In this document: one piece after another, positions 9,701 to 17,814 of the stretch
Layout of the letters: each line of letters starts with the position of its first letter
How positions within the stretch are numbered: position 1 is the stretch's first letter
Assembly (NCBI RefSeq): GCF_900101105.1
Contig: NZ_FNGA01000001.1
Span: 744,001 to 808,000, forward strand
Length of the DNA: 64,000 nucleotides
Reading direction: 5' to 3'
Source of the DNA: Maridesulfovibrio ferrireducens
Lineage (GTDB): Bacteria > Desulfobacterota > Desulfovibrionia > Desulfovibrionales > Desulfovibrionaceae
Position numbers and translations under genes: made by a program
Notes under the pieces: model-generated
The model's input: only the letters and a program-made list of their open reading frames with translations
Databases searched by the model: none
What the model was told of the DNA's origin: nothing

Positions 9701-10478
9701 GGTGGGCAAAAAAGTAAAGAGTCCCGATGCTCCGAATATTCCTATCGGGCTCGGTTTAGCGTTGCTTAAAGACAGCAGCGGGAACATACGCCTTGATATC
9801 CCTGTTGAAGGTAACGTGGATGACCCTCAGTTCCGGCTGGGCAGAGTTATCGGGCGCGCTATTCTTAATGTTTTGGTTAAAGCTGTAACTTCGCCATTTG
9901 CGCTGATCGGAGCAATGTTCGGCGGCGGCGAAGATATGGATGTTCTGGTTTTTGAACCGGGCATAGCAGTGCCGAAGGAAGCATCAAACTCAAAAATTGA
10001 ATCGGTTGCCAAGGCGATGAAATCCCGCCCGGGTCTTAAACTTGAGATCAGCGGGTTTACTTCACCGCAAGATATCCCCGCGCTCAAAGTCGCAATGTTT
10101 AAAAGAATGATCGCAATGCCGAAGTTTCTGGAACTTGAAGAGGACAGCAAAGCTCCGGCATCGATTGATGATGTGGTCATAAGTGAAGAGGAATATCCTG
10201 ATTATCTCGAAGATGCGTACGAGAACGCTCCTTTTGAAAAGCCTAAGAATTTCTTGGGAATAATTGAAAGTCGTCCTGTGCCGGAAATGGAACAGGCCAT
10301 TCGGGATAACATAAAAGTGACGGATACGGATTTGGCAGATCTCGCAAGGGAAAGAGCTGAAAAGGTCCGTGTTATCTTAATTTCTGAAAAGGGTGTAGAA
10401 TCCGAACGGGTTTTCCTCAAAAGAGCAGCAACCGGCAAGGGGTCCGGCCCGAGGGTAGAACTCGGGTTGCAGAATTAA
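6798..10478 (+). CDS. Giant DUF748 / AsmA-like envelope protein
   Basis: A protein of about 1226 residues with one N-terminal membrane anchor (RWATIISSVLIVYTLIGFLL region) and a very long periplasmic part made of repeated AsmA/DUF748-type beta segments (ITGLNL, LSVTANNLS, IRELKGGI-like modules). A C-terminal part carries a short OmpA-like peptidoglycan-binding-type fold (LKLEISGFTSP; ERAEKVRVILI). By analogy to AsmA/YhdP/TamB proteins, it may bridge the inner and outer membranes in lipid transport; this is family inference. ATG at 6798 was preferred over an in-frame GTG at 6783 because GGAG lies six bases before the ATG. A small lipoprotein gene follows after 29 bases. Confidence 0.8.
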   Translation: MLKELYTKWKNIDRRIRWATIISSVLIVYTLIGFLLVPVVLKSVVRNKLPELLNRPVEIQDVDFNPLTLHLYLEGFKLGKKSGEGNLFAFKSFDVNFDSFSIFRLSAVFDEVKICDPQVDITIFPDGSSISDLIPEAEEEAVAEQEETSLFPFIIRDFVVSNGTCTVHDDFRNFNHRITGLNLIVPFTSSLSSDSDEFVQPSLEMVINGTPFELKGNTLPFKDTRRTEFNFTLDKAALGEYWIYLPIYKTTVLKSGNLSADLNLIFERSANLLPRVMFGGKLVVNDFDLADKKDLSLLKFKQLDIDFAELSLLRRILKINTVKLTDPFLKIGLKPDGSPDILDYLPQPAKGRQNATVAAVPQKEDEKGPDLLAEIASLNVIGGSVDFTDKAFGNGFNKLIGPLSVTANNLSTAKDKAGTYSVKVGTEGGEVVTVDGSLGIIPLVVKGFASVKNLNVPDYHKYLEPSVPLAVTSGKVGLGANFSIIPDNNGLVRLEGIKVDVKDLELSPKGGGDPLIGLGGFAVSNGTIDVGEKSVFIGSVDLHKALIKLMRDKQGVDLLKLIEKHQQEADAEKEIKPVADEDSDKSDAGGWKVAVNRVSLTESSFELTDKAATKKTSISIRELKGGIKGISFPENKPLNLVLEGVINKRGKLKVSGQGVLSPVKVTGDLAVRKLRLRDFNGYLPPEMQMNIARGHIDVSGGWAFSAEDKPVATYKGKAQVKDLLLRDNKGDRQFFHLFELAVRDIDFVSDPLKVEVRLIDVLSPELNVEKEADGTFNISRILTGQLAVPVDEKVLEEQAEKAAEKVVVMSAGAPEPNALVANSTAQGTRNGASADNFIFLNKIAMTNGTAIFKDHTVEPAFELDVTKMRSAVRGLELPNGKRTELSFNATIDQQAPLVAEGYLQPTEDGADTDLKVTLINLDMTQLSPYTRKYIAYPVSTGMLSADVGVSLRGKLLSTNNVLDIYQFEVGKKVKSPDAPNIPIGLGLALLKDSSGNIRLDIPVEGNVDDPQFRLGRVIGRAILNVLVKAVTSPFALIGAMFGGGEDMDVLVFEPGIAVPKEASNSKIESVAKAMKSRPGLKLEISGFTSPQDIPALKVAMFKRMIAMPKFLELEEDSKAPASIDDVVISEEEYPDYLEDAYENAPFEKPKNFLGIIESRPVPEMEQAIRDNIKVTDTDLADLARERAEKVRVILISEKGVESERVFLKRAATGKGSGPRVELGLQN

Positions 10479-10507
10479 AACCTTAAACCGATTAGGAGTG
10501 GTGTCTC

Positions 10508-10678
10508 ATGAAAATTATGAAAAAATTAGTGTTTGTTCTGTGTCTGGTCGCATTTATGTCAGTCGCTTATGGTTGCGAAAAAGAAGGCCCTGCTGAAAAA
10601 GCGGGTAAGAAAATGGATCAAGCCTTAGATAATGCCGGGGATTCTTTGAAAGAGATGGGTGATAAGATTAAAGAGTAA
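10508..10678 (+). CDS. Small lipoprotein (56 residues)
   Basis: A short gene starting ATGAAAATTATG, ending TAA, with TTAGGAGTGG as a ribosome site about seven bases upstream. The protein has a lipoprotein signal (MKIMKKLVFVLCLVAFMSVA then YGC, acylated Cys about residue 22). A short, highly charged helical tail (EKEGPAEKAGKKMDQAL region, ending KIKE) follows. It resembles small entericidin/YajI-like or apolipoprotein-like envelope peptides, but no specific family is assigned. Its position 29 bases after the DUF748 gene and before a strong hairpin suggests it is the last gene of that transcript. Confidence 0.75.
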   Translation: MKIMKKLVFVLCLVAFMSVAYGCEKEGPAEKAGKKMDQALDNAGDSLKEMGDKIKE

Positions 10679-10705
10679 GTATGTTTTTTTAGTATGAAAT
10701 TGAAA

Positions 10706-10740
10706 GGCCGCTGGAACTTTGGTTCTGGCGGCTTTTATTT
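10706..10740 (+). terminator. Rho-independent terminator after the small lipoprotein
   Basis: An 11-base stem (GCCGCTGGAAC / GTTCTGGCGGC with two G-U-type pairs) closed by a TTTG loop and followed by TTTTATTTT. It is closely similar in sequence to the hairpin at 11411-11448 on the far side of the next gene. Confidence 0.8.
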
Positions 10741-10763
10741 TGATGAGAGGAACGAATAGCAGG

Positions 10764-11330
10764 TTAGAAATTAAAATGTTCTCTGTGGATTATATTTTTA
10801 GAGATGGTTTTACCTTTTGAAGTGATTACATATATGTATATATTTTCTGTTGTATAGATTGAAATGGTGAATACTGCATCTATGTTTTTACCATACGATG
10901 TGGCCTTGCTGTCTTCATTGGTTTGAAACTGATTTATAAAAATGTTGCATATAGAATCTTTTGAATTTTCTTTTACTACATCTCCAATTGCAATTGCTGT
11001 AGCTGCCGTTTTATCAATCCTATAAGGTTTATTTTTCGAGAAGAGATTGTTGATTTTTTTTGTAATTGAAATCCAGGCATCAATATTTTTATTAATACGT
11101 TTGCCTTGGAAAAATATAGCGAGAGAAGCAAGCCCTATTTGGGCCAGTTCTGGGAGATCCGTTAGAAGGGAAACAACTAGTGCAGGAAGGTCTGCTCCAT
11201 GCCCAACGTCCGTTTCCTTGATCTCATAATTGGGGTCGATTTCACTTAGGGCGTTTAGGATTGTTTTGTGCTTAAATTTTCCTTCTTCACCAAATTCCTC
11301 ATATGAATAATCAAGATAAATGAGTTTCAT
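10764..11330 (-). CDS. Unknown protein, isolated AT-rich gene
   Basis: A 188-residue protein that I cannot place in a family. The N-terminal third is acidic and charged. A moderately hydrophobic stretch (about 48-75, LPALVVSLLTDLPELAQIGLASLAIFF split by acidic residues) is not a clean membrane helix. The C-terminal half is alternating polar/hydrophobic, with a run of aromatic and Ile residues (ENIYIYVI). No signal peptide is seen. AAGGAG lies six bases before the ATG, so translation is credible. It stands alone between two near-identical hairpins, unrelated in strand or function to its left neighbour, which fits a recently inserted orphan gene. Confidence 0.6.
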   Translation of the reverse strand: MKLIYLDYSYEEFGEEGKFKHKTILNALSEIDPNYEIKETDVGHGADLPALVVSLLTDLPELAQIGLASLAIFFQGKRINKNIDAWISITKKINNLFSKNKPYRIDKTAATAIAIGDVVKENSKDSICNIFINQFQTNEDSKATSYGKNIDAVFTISIYTTENIYIYVITSKGKTISKNIIHREHFNF

Positions 11331-11410
11331 GGCTACTCCTTTTTTGAATTATTGTGTTTTTACATCAGATTGAAATTTTAGTAAATTTTCAAGTAATTTT
11401 ATATTAAACA

Positions 11411-11448
11411 AAAAAAAGCCGCTGAAACAAACGTTCCAGCGGCTTTTC
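11411..11448 (-). terminator. Bidirectional terminator between transketolase and the orphan gene
   Basis: Stem GCCGCTGAAAC / GTTCCAGCGGC with an AAAC loop, flanked by an A-run on the left and TTTT on the right, so it can act in both directions. It terminates transketolase transcription on the minus strand. It nearly matches the hairpin at 10706-10740. Confidence 0.8.
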
Positions 11449-11470
11449 CAATTCTATTTATAGATCAGTA

Positions 11471-13453
11471 TTAGAACTGATTCTTCATAATCTCAGCGAG
11501 GTTACCAGCGGTGAAGCCGTATTTCTCAGCGAGCTGGGATGCAGGTGCGGATGCGCCGAAGTGGTCGATTCCGAGCACTGCTCCGTCGAGGCCCACGTAT
11601 CTGTACCAGATTTCAGGACGGCCAGCTTCTGCTGCAACACGTACTCTTACTTTCGGGTCTAAAACGGAGTCTTTGTAAGCCTGATCCTGTTCTTCGAACA
11701 GTTCCATTGACGGCATACTAACTACGCGAATTTTCTTGTCTTTGATTAGATCAGCTGCATCGATTGCAAGGGATACTTCTGATCCTGCTGCGATAGCGAT
11801 CATGTCTGGGGTTCCTTCGCAATCTTTTACGATGTAACCGCCGCGCTTAACGCCTTCTTCAACCTGCGGGAATTCGACTTTATCCATCACAGGCAGTCCC
11901 TGACGGGTCAGCATGAGGCTGGAAGGACGATCAGTCTGGCTTATAGCAATCTGCAAACATGCGGCAGTTTCTCTTGCGTCGGCAGGTCTCAGGATCAACA
12001 TGTTCGGGATGAGTCTCAGGGAGGCTACATGCTCGATAGGCTGATGAGTCGGGCCGTCTTCACCTACATAGAATGAATCATGTGTATAGATGTAGAGAAC
12101 TGGCAGTTTCTGTAGCGCGGACATTCTCATACCGTTTCTGCAATAGTCAGAGAAGGTGAGGAAAGTTGCGCCGAAAGGAATTACGCCGCCGTGAAGGGCC
12201 ATACCATTCATGATAACGGACATTGGAAACTCACGAACGCCGAAAGCTAAGTTTCTTGCGCCGTAACCGTCTAGTGCGAAATCACCCATTTTTTTGCGGA
12301 AGTTCGCAGTCTGGTTGGATGGGTCAAGGTCAGCGGAACCACCTATCAAGGTAGGAAGCTCGTCGGTGATAGCATCAAGGCATGCGCCCCATGCTTTTCT
12401 TGTCGCCATGGACTGACCGGATTCGAATTCTGGAAGATTCAGTTTAATTTCGTTGCGAGGCTTGAAAGCTTCTGCCCAGAAATCAGCGATTTCTTTGTTT
12501 CCGGCTAGGATGGATTCAAGCTTGGTCTGCCAGTCTGCGGACATTTTCTTAAGTTCTGGGAAGCGTGTGCGGAAATGTGCAACAACATCTTCAGGAACGT
12601 AGAAAAGTTCGTTTTCAGGGAGACCGAAACATTTTTTAGTAGCGGCAATTTCTTCATTGGAAAGCGGGCTGCCGTGTGTGCAGTGGTCGCCTTCGCAAGT
12701 TGCTGCTCCGGCTGCCATTTTGGTCTTACCGATGATGAGTGTCGGTTTACCGGTTTCAGCCTGACCAGCTTTAACAGCGGCGCGGATTTCATCGTGGTTA
12801 TGACCGTCTACTTCCAGAACTTGCCAGCACATGCCTTCATAAACTTTTTTGAAGTCTGTGCAATCACAACGGCTGGTTGGTCCTGCTAGCTGGATGTCAT
12901 TGCTGTCGTAGAAAACTATGAGTTTGCCGAGTTTCCAGAGTCCTGCAAGAGCAGCTGCGCCTGTGGATACAGGTTCCTGGAAATCACCGTCAGATGAAAG
13001 AACGTATGTGTAATGATCTACTACGTCGTCGTTGGTTTTAGCGTTAAGGAACGCTTCAGCAGTCGCCATACCTACACCGACACAGAATCCCTGTCCGAGA
13101 GGTCCGCTTGTTGCTTCAACACCGGGGGTGACATCATGTTCAGGATGACCGGGAGTGATGGAACCAAGCTGACGGAACTGCTTAAGGTCTTCAACTTTAA
13201 TCAGACCGGCTAAGTGCAGTAATCCGTAAAGAAGTGGGGATTCGTGACCTGCTGCGAGTACGAAGCGGTCTCTGTTTTCCCAGCTTGGGTTGGTTACGTC
13301 GTAGCGTAAGAAATCTTTATAGAGGACGTATGCAAAGTCCGTAGAAGACATGGAGCCGCCGGGATGACCCGAGTTAGCCTTGCGGATAGAATCCATGATC
13401 AGGCCTTTAATAACGTTAACTGCTTTCTGGTCCATCTGACTGTTGTTACCCAT
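11471..13453 (-). CDS. tkt: Transketolase
   Basis: A 660-residue full-length transketolase of the non-oxidative pentose phosphate pathway, which moves two-carbon units between ketose and aldose phosphates in the cytoplasm. The thiamine diphosphate domain carries GHPGGSMS (about 27-34) and SSDGDFQEPVS (about 153-163). The pyrimidine domain has the GARNLAFGVREFPM segment with the catalytic Glu, followed by THDSFYVGEDGPTHQP. The C-terminal domain is complete. rpiB follows on the same strand upstream (91-base gap), so two pentose phosphate enzymes are probably expressed together. GAGGAA lies about ten bases before the ATG. Confidence 0.96.
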   Translation of the reverse strand: MGNNSQMDQKAVNVIKGLIMDSIRKANSGHPGGSMSSTDFAYVLYKDFLRYDVTNPSWENRDRFVLAAGHESPLLYGLLHLAGLIKVEDLKQFRQLGSITPGHPEHDVTPGVEATSGPLGQGFCVGVGMATAEAFLNAKTNDDVVDHYTYVLSSDGDFQEPVSTGAAALAGLWKLGKLIVFYDSNDIQLAGPTSRCDCTDFKKVYEGMCWQVLEVDGHNHDEIRAAVKAGQAETGKPTLIIGKTKMAAGAATCEGDHCTHGSPLSNEEIAATKKCFGLPENELFYVPEDVVAHFRTRFPELKKMSADWQTKLESILAGNKEIADFWAEAFKPRNEIKLNLPEFESGQSMATRKAWGACLDAITDELPTLIGGSADLDPSNQTANFRKKMGDFALDGYGARNLAFGVREFPMSVIMNGMALHGGVIPFGATFLTFSDYCRNGMRMSALQKLPVLYIYTHDSFYVGEDGPTHQPIEHVASLRLIPNMLILRPADARETAACLQIAISQTDRPSSLMLTRQGLPVMDKVEFPQVEEGVKRGGYIVKDCEGTPDMIAIAAGSEVSLAIDAADLIKDKKIRVVSMPSMELFEEQDQAYKDSVLDPKVRVRVAAEAGRPEIWYRYVGLDGAVLGIDHFGASAPASQLAEKYGFTAGNLAEIMKNQF

Positions 13454-13498
13454 TGTGAGTGTTCCTCATAAAGTAATGGTAAATTTTTGGTAAGTTTT

Positions 13499-13521
13499 CC
13501 AAAGGGGATTATCTCCTTTGG
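13499..13521. repeat. Inverted repeat between rpiB and transketolase
   Basis: CCAAAGG and CCTTTGG arms flank a nine-base loop. No T-run follows on the minus strand, so it is not a classic terminator. It may stabilise or tune the rpiB-tkt intercistronic RNA. Confidence 0.4.
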
Positions 13522-13544
13522 CGGGGAAGCGAGAGGTATATATC

Positions 13545-13982
13545 TTAAAGCTGATCGAAAAGATTGATTCTGCGCATGTGACGTTCACCTTCAAATTCGG
13601 TGGTCATATATGCACGGATAATTTCTTCAGCAAGGCCTTGTCCTATAACTCTTTCACCGAGACACAAAATGTTGGCATTGTTGTGTGCGCGGGCCATTTT
13701 AGCCATATATTCGTTTGTACACATAGCGGCGCGGACACCTTTATGTTTGTTTGCAGCCATAGACATGCCTAGACCTGTGCCGCAGACGAGAATTCCGAGC
13801 ACATCGTCGGAAACTTTTGCAGCGACTTTTGCAGCATAGACGGGATAGTCGCAGCTGACGGCGGATTCAGGACCGGCATCTTCAACCTCGTACCCCATTT
13901 CGGTGAGCACTTTCTTGGCGAATTCCTTGAGAGCAAAGCCCCCGTGGTCTGATCCGATAACTACTTTAGCGGCCATCTTCAT
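13545..13982 (-). CDS. rpiB: Ribose-5-phosphate isomerase B
   Basis: A 145-residue RpiB/LacA-type isomerase interconverting ribose 5-phosphate and ribulose 5-phosphate. The N-terminal SDHGGFALK, CDYPVYA, CGTGLGMSMAANK loop and the HMRRI end are diagnostic. The catalytic Cys (in GILVCGTG), the phosphate-binding SDHGG and the Arg-rich C-terminal end are intact. It is placed upstream of transketolase on the same strand. AGGAGAG lies shortly before the ATG. Confidence 0.95.
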   Translation of the reverse strand: MKMAAKVVIGSDHGGFALKEFAKKVLTEMGYEVEDAGPESAVSCDYPVYAAKVAAKVSDDVLGILVCGTGLGMSMAANKHKGVRAAMCTNEYMAKMARAHNNANILCLGERVIGQGLAEEIIRAYMTTEFEGERHMRRINLFDQL

Positions 13983-14040
13983 CTCTCCTGATTCTGTAGA
14001 TTTACAGTCTGCTTAAAAATAGCATTTGTCCAAACGCCAT

Positions 14041-14092
14041 AAAAATCTCAAGCGCCAGTAAGCCGTTAACTACCTGTCGATCTTGAGATTCT
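14041..14092 (-). terminator. Terminator-like inverted repeat after the coiled-coil gene
   Basis: On the minus strand, AATCTCAAG and CTTGAGATT pair across a long loop of about 30 bases and are followed by TTTTTAT. The long loop makes it weaker than the other hairpins here. It is the only candidate to end the rpoH-to-coiled-coil operon. Confidence 0.45.
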
Positions 14093-14120
14093 AAAGTGCC
14101 CGGAATCGAAGTTTTTTGAA

Positions 14121-14444
14121 CTACAATTCCATATTACGTTCGTTGTCGCGATGTTTAACATCACGCTTTGCAGCCTGCTCTTTCTTGAGTCTGTTGATTT
14201 CTTCTTTGAAAAAATCAATTTGCTTTCTGCAAAGTTCAATATCGCCTTCTGCGTCGTCGCAATTAAGCTTTCCGAGAAGGGCGTATTCTCTTTCGAGACG
14301 TTTTTCAAGCTGGCTGACTTCGAAATTTCCGAGCAATCTGCTGAAAATAGCCTTTAATTCTTGAGTCCAGACGGTTAGACCCTTCTTAAAATTATCAATA
14401 AGTCCTGTAGCTTTGTCAGTACAAGAGCAGTTCTGGTCACTCAT
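14121..14444 (-). CDS. Small coiled-coil protein of unknown function
   Basis: A 107-residue soluble protein with an N-terminal Cys pair (NCSCTD), an amphipathic middle (LTVWTQELKAIFSRLLG) and a long charged helix (about 45-95, QLEKRLEREYALLGKL then EEINRLKKEQAAK) predicted to form a coiled coil. No signal peptide is seen, and no specific family is recognised. It lies 21 bases after the LolB-like lipoprotein gene, so it is probably the last gene of the rpoH operon. GGAG is eight bases upstream of the ATG. Confidence 0.6.
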   Translation of the reverse strand: MSDQNCSCTDKATGLIDNFKKGLTVWTQELKAIFSRLLGNFEVSQLEKRLEREYALLGKLNCDDAEGDIELCRKQIDFFKEEINRLKKEQAAKRDVKHRDNERNMEL

Positions 14445-14465
14445 TTTATAGACTCCATAACAATG

Positions 14466-15278
14466 CTAATTATTTTTTGAAGAAATATTATTATTCGCGT
14501 TTTGATCAAGTTTTATGGTCTCTGTTCCATCAGGAAGAGCCATTTCAAGAGATTTTTCGGTCCATTTACGGTTTGTAAAAGATCGGGATTTTATCCGCAG
14601 CACGGCTTTATTTCCGTTTTCAGTATAAACGGTAATTTTATCCGGCAGATTTTTACCGGAATCATCCAGTTCATAGGATTCCATTTTCATTTTCCAAGGC
14701 AGCTCTCCGCGCCCGGTAATTTCTGTTGGAAGTCCTTGTTCCGTAAGCGTTATTGAACTGACTGGCCCTTTATCATAAAGATAAAGCAACCCTTTGCGAT
14801 TCTTATCAAGTGTAACTGTATCGAATGTGTTTGGAATGAAATCGGGATAACAGCCGGCGATAAGTCCTGCAAGATCTTTCAGGGAGAAAGGAAATGGCAG
14901 TCCCAGCATTCTGACAGCCCTTTCGGGTGAGGAATGTGAATACGCTGTGTTTTGATCCGGGTAAAAAGCAGTCAGTCCTTTTTTATCTTCAAGAATGTGA
15001 GCGAGATACGTTCCGATTCCGGCCCTTACATCAAGGCGTAAAGGAGATCCGAGATCTCCCCACAAGTTCATTATTGTCCGGTGTCCTTGTTTCTGCGCTG
15101 TATAATAGAGGCTGGCTGTGAAGTTCACTCCTGTGGCATTACAGGTGCCGAATTCATTTCTGAATTTTGAGTAAACTTTATCCGGGTCATGAAATTGTAA
15201 ATTTCTGGAACTACATCCGGCGGCCATAGTTGCTACGGCCAGAATAAGGATTGCAGTCCTCCATAATTTGGAAATCAT
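14466..15278 (-). CDS. Outer-membrane lipoprotein, LolB-like
   Basis: A 270-residue lipoprotein with a lipobox ending MAAGC (acylated Cys22). The mature part has the beta-strand pattern of the LolA/LolB-like fold: a central half-barrel with strands such as ASLYYTAQ, PLRLDVRAGIG, LTAFYPDQNTAYSH, ITLTEQGLPTEI and ITVYTENGNKAVLRIKSRSF. This suggests a lipid- or lipoprotein-binding role at the outer membrane, inferred from fold-like appearance only. Its start overlaps the TPR gene stop by four bases (ATGA), so the two are translationally coupled. Confidence 0.6.
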   Translation of the reverse strand: MISKLWRTAILILAVATMAAGCSSRNLQFHDPDKVYSKFRNEFGTCNATGVNFTASLYYTAQKQGHRTIMNLWGDLGSPLRLDVRAGIGTYLAHILEDKKGLTAFYPDQNTAYSHSSPERAVRMLGLPFPFSLKDLAGLIAGCYPDFIPNTFDTVTLDKNRKGLLYLYDKGPVSSITLTEQGLPTEITGRGELPWKMKMESYELDDSGKNLPDKITVYTENGNKAVLRIKSRSFTNRKWTEKSLEMALPDGTETIKLDQNANNNISSKNN

Positions 15279-17029
15279 AAGGAATCCAGTTTCCTGCGCA
15301 GTTCACTATTATTAGGAGCGAACTTAAGAGCTCTTTTGTAGGCTTTTGCAGCTTCCTTCTTGTTTCCCATGGCAAGAGCAATATCTCCGTAATGTTCCCA
15401 CAACTCCGGCTGCCTTGGCTGAAGAGAAAGAGCACGCCCGATGTTTTTCCAAGCTTCATCAAAATTTCCGAGGCGGTAATGAACCCATGCCAAGGAATCT
15501 ACTATGAAGCCGTTGTCCGGCTCAAGCTTGTTTGCTCTGGATATCAAAACCATTGCGCGATCAAGCTGTTCATTTCTGTCGGCAAGAATGTATCCGACAA
15601 AATTGAGTGCGTCTGCGTGATCCGGGTGCATGGATATTGTTTTTTCCATGTACTTCAAGGTATTGTCTATGTTGCCTTTTCTTTCTTCTATTGTGCCCAG
15701 CTGAAAAAGGATCTGGGGAGAATCAGGTATATTCTTGTATCCTCTTAAAAGAGTTTCTTCAGCTTTTTCAGGCTGCTTAAGCTCCATATAAAGAGCTGCT
15801 TCTATTAAAAAGAAGTTCGGATTATCGGGAAATTGTTCCTGTCCTTTTCTAAGAACGGTCAAAGCTTCCTTATCCTTTTTCAGGTCGATAAGCAGGTGTG
15901 CTTTGAATTGCAGACTGCGATCGTAATGGTCGCTGCTCGGTTTTACTTTGTTCAGGAAGTTAAGAGCCTTGGCGGGATCTTCTTCTCCTTCGTAGGCAAT
16001 TGAAGCCTTGAAAAAGTAATAAGCGTCAGGGATTTCTTTTTCCAGTACAAAAATATCAAGGATAGTCGAGGCCTGTCCGTAGAATTTGCTGTTCAAGAAA
16101 ATTTGTGCCGAATCGAGTAGGAAAGCTGTGTTGCGCGGGCCTTCCAGTACCAGCGACAGCCCTCGGTCGGGGTTGTTCAGCTTAAGGCTCAACTCTATAA
16201 GGCGCAGGCGGATATGGTTGGATGCTTCAGGGAATTCGAGCATCTTTGTGTAAATTTTTTCAGCTGCGTCATAGTCTTTTCCAAGCTCATATAGATAAGC
16301 CAGTTCGCCCCATGCTTCGAGGTAGTCAGGCTTTACTTTAACAGCTTTTTGCAGAGCTCTGATGGCTTGCTTGGTCAGTCCGAGTCCTGCACTTGCCTTT
16401 GCGTAATAATACAGAATTTCGGTTGTCCGTTTTTCTGCCGGAATAACTTTCAGCGTATCAAGAGCCTGTGCAAATTTTTTCTGTTCAAGCAGAATACGGG
16501 CAAGCTGGGTTATGACAATAAGATCATCGGGATGCTTGTGTATATATTCCTGGAGAACACTCTCAGCGTCCGTAGTTCTGTTTTCAACAAGGTAGGTGCT
16601 GGAAAGGCTCATAATCAGTTTTCGATCTTCAGGGAATTTTTCGAGGCCTTCCTTGAGAGCTTCCCGCGCTTCGTCAATTTGCTGGGCTGCCCAGAAAAGA
16701 GATGCTTTTTCAGCGTAAAGCTGAGCTTTGGGGTCAACTTTCAGGATGCGGTCAACAACAACGACAGCTTCCTGCTGCAGACGTGCGGACTCAACGGCTG
16801 CTTCCTGAGACCTGTCCCCGCTGCGCATGATCTGACTAAGGCGTGACAGGTAATCCTGATACACAAGGTAGTCAAAAGTCAGCTGAGTCTCGGGGGTTAA
16901 TTGCGGATTTGCAGCCGAGGAGTTAATTCCGGTTTTTGCAGCACAACCGCTCAAAGCAATAACAAAGAATATAGCTAGAACTGCGGCAGAAGATATTGCT
17001 TTGCAATGTGTAGATGCTGGATAAATCAT
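15275..17029 (-). CDS. TPR-repeat lipoprotein
   Basis: A 584-residue lipoprotein with a signal ending ALSGC (Cys29 acylated). The body is almost all tetratricopeptide repeats from about 50 to 580; typical motifs are AQLYAEKASLFWAAQ, YLEAWGELAYLYELGKDYDAAEKIY and ADALNFVGYILADRNEQLDRA. Such proteins scaffold complexes at the periplasmic face of the outer membrane. It is translationally coupled to genes on both sides (ATGA overlaps with the HD gene and with the LolB-like gene). The pairing with a LolB-like lipoprotein suggests a shared envelope function. Confidence 0.8.
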   Translation of the reverse strand: MIYPASTHCKAISSAAVLAIFFVIALSGCAAKTGINSSAANPQLTPETQLTFDYLVYQDYLSRLSQIMRSGDRSQEAAVESARLQQEAVVVVDRILKVDPKAQLYAEKASLFWAAQQIDEAREALKEGLEKFPEDRKLIMSLSSTYLVENRTTDAESVLQEYIHKHPDDLIVITQLARILLEQKKFAQALDTLKVIPAEKRTTEILYYYAKASAGLGLTKQAIRALQKAVKVKPDYLEAWGELAYLYELGKDYDAAEKIYTKMLEFPEASNHIRLRLIELSLKLNNPDRGLSLVLEGPRNTAFLLDSAQIFLNSKFYGQASTILDIFVLEKEIPDAYYFFKASIAYEGEEDPAKALNFLNKVKPSSDHYDRSLQFKAHLLIDLKKDKEALTVLRKGQEQFPDNPNFFLIEAALYMELKQPEKAEETLLRGYKNIPDSPQILFQLGTIEERKGNIDNTLKYMEKTISMHPDHADALNFVGYILADRNEQLDRAMVLISRANKLEPDNGFIVDSLAWVHYRLGNFDEAWKNIGRALSLQPRQPELWEHYGDIALAMGNKKEAAKAYKRALKFAPNNSELRRKLDSL

Positions 17030-17814
17030 ACAATAGGGTTTTGTTTTTTATAGGTAGAGTATTTGGGTGATTCTGATAATTCAATCAGACGCTTGTAAAT
17101 CTTGGACCCGATAGTCATGCCTTGATCTATCATTTCCGGACCGTACTTTTTACCGGTATCGGTTCTGAAAGTGGATTCAATGGATTTTATCATATCCAGA
17201 CCTTTGGGGAATTTTTCAATAATTTCCTGTAGCGACCAGTCTTCGTAGTCACAAATTTCCCAAAGAGTTGTTGAGAAATTATCTGGTCCCCATCGGAATT
17301 TGTCAGCGTCGTAGAGTGCGCCGCTTAACAGTTCCAGTTCCGGGTCGTCGATGATGGGGCTTGCAGGTTTGAAAGCTTCGTGCCGGGCAATAGATTCGGC
17401 AATAAGATCTTTGCTGCGCCCTGAAAGCGGATATTGATTCAGGATGACTCGTGAGGTTTCCGCTCCGCATAATGCGTGGTCTTCATCCAGTCTGCAAATG
17501 TCATGAAGAAGTCCGCAGAACTGGGCAAGCAGAACAAGTTCTCTCACAGTGTCAGGAGGCAGATGATCTCCGTTTTTAAGAACGATTGCTCCGGCTTCTA
17601 TGGCCACTTTTTTAGAGTGGTAAATGCCGTGAGCATATTCATCATAAAGAAATGGAAGAACATCTTCCTGTAATCTGATTACAAGTGGATGATCAAAAAA
17701 CATGCCGTGTGAAAATTCAAGCTGAGTCTCAGCATCGCGGTAAAATTGCGGTGTAGGGAGAGCGGCAGCTAAATTTTTGGCTTCTTTTTTCAGTTCAGTA
17801 AGGAGTTTATTCAT
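17026..17814 (-). CDS. HD-domain phosphohydrolase
   Basis: A 262-residue soluble protein with a degenerate but recognisable HD metal site: YAHGIYHSKKV (first His), GLLHDICRLDEDHALCGA (HD pair), IARHEAF and ALYDADKFRWG (last Asp). HD proteins hydrolyse nucleotides or other phosphate esters; the substrate cannot be deduced. It overlaps rpoH by eight bases and the TPR gene by four, so it is expressed with them. Confidence 0.75.
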   Translation of the reverse strand: MNKLLTELKKEAKNLAAALPTPQFYRDAETQLEFSHGMFFDHPLVIRLQEDVLPFLYDEYAHGIYHSKKVAIEAGAIVLKNGDHLPPDTVRELVLLAQFCGLLHDICRLDEDHALCGAETSRVILNQYPLSGRSKDLIAESIARHEAFKPASPIIDDPELELLSGALYDADKFRWGPDNFSTTLWEICDYEDWSLQEIIEKFPKGLDMIKSIESTFRTDTGKKYGPEMIDQGMTIGSKIYKRLIELSESPKYSTYKKQNPIV

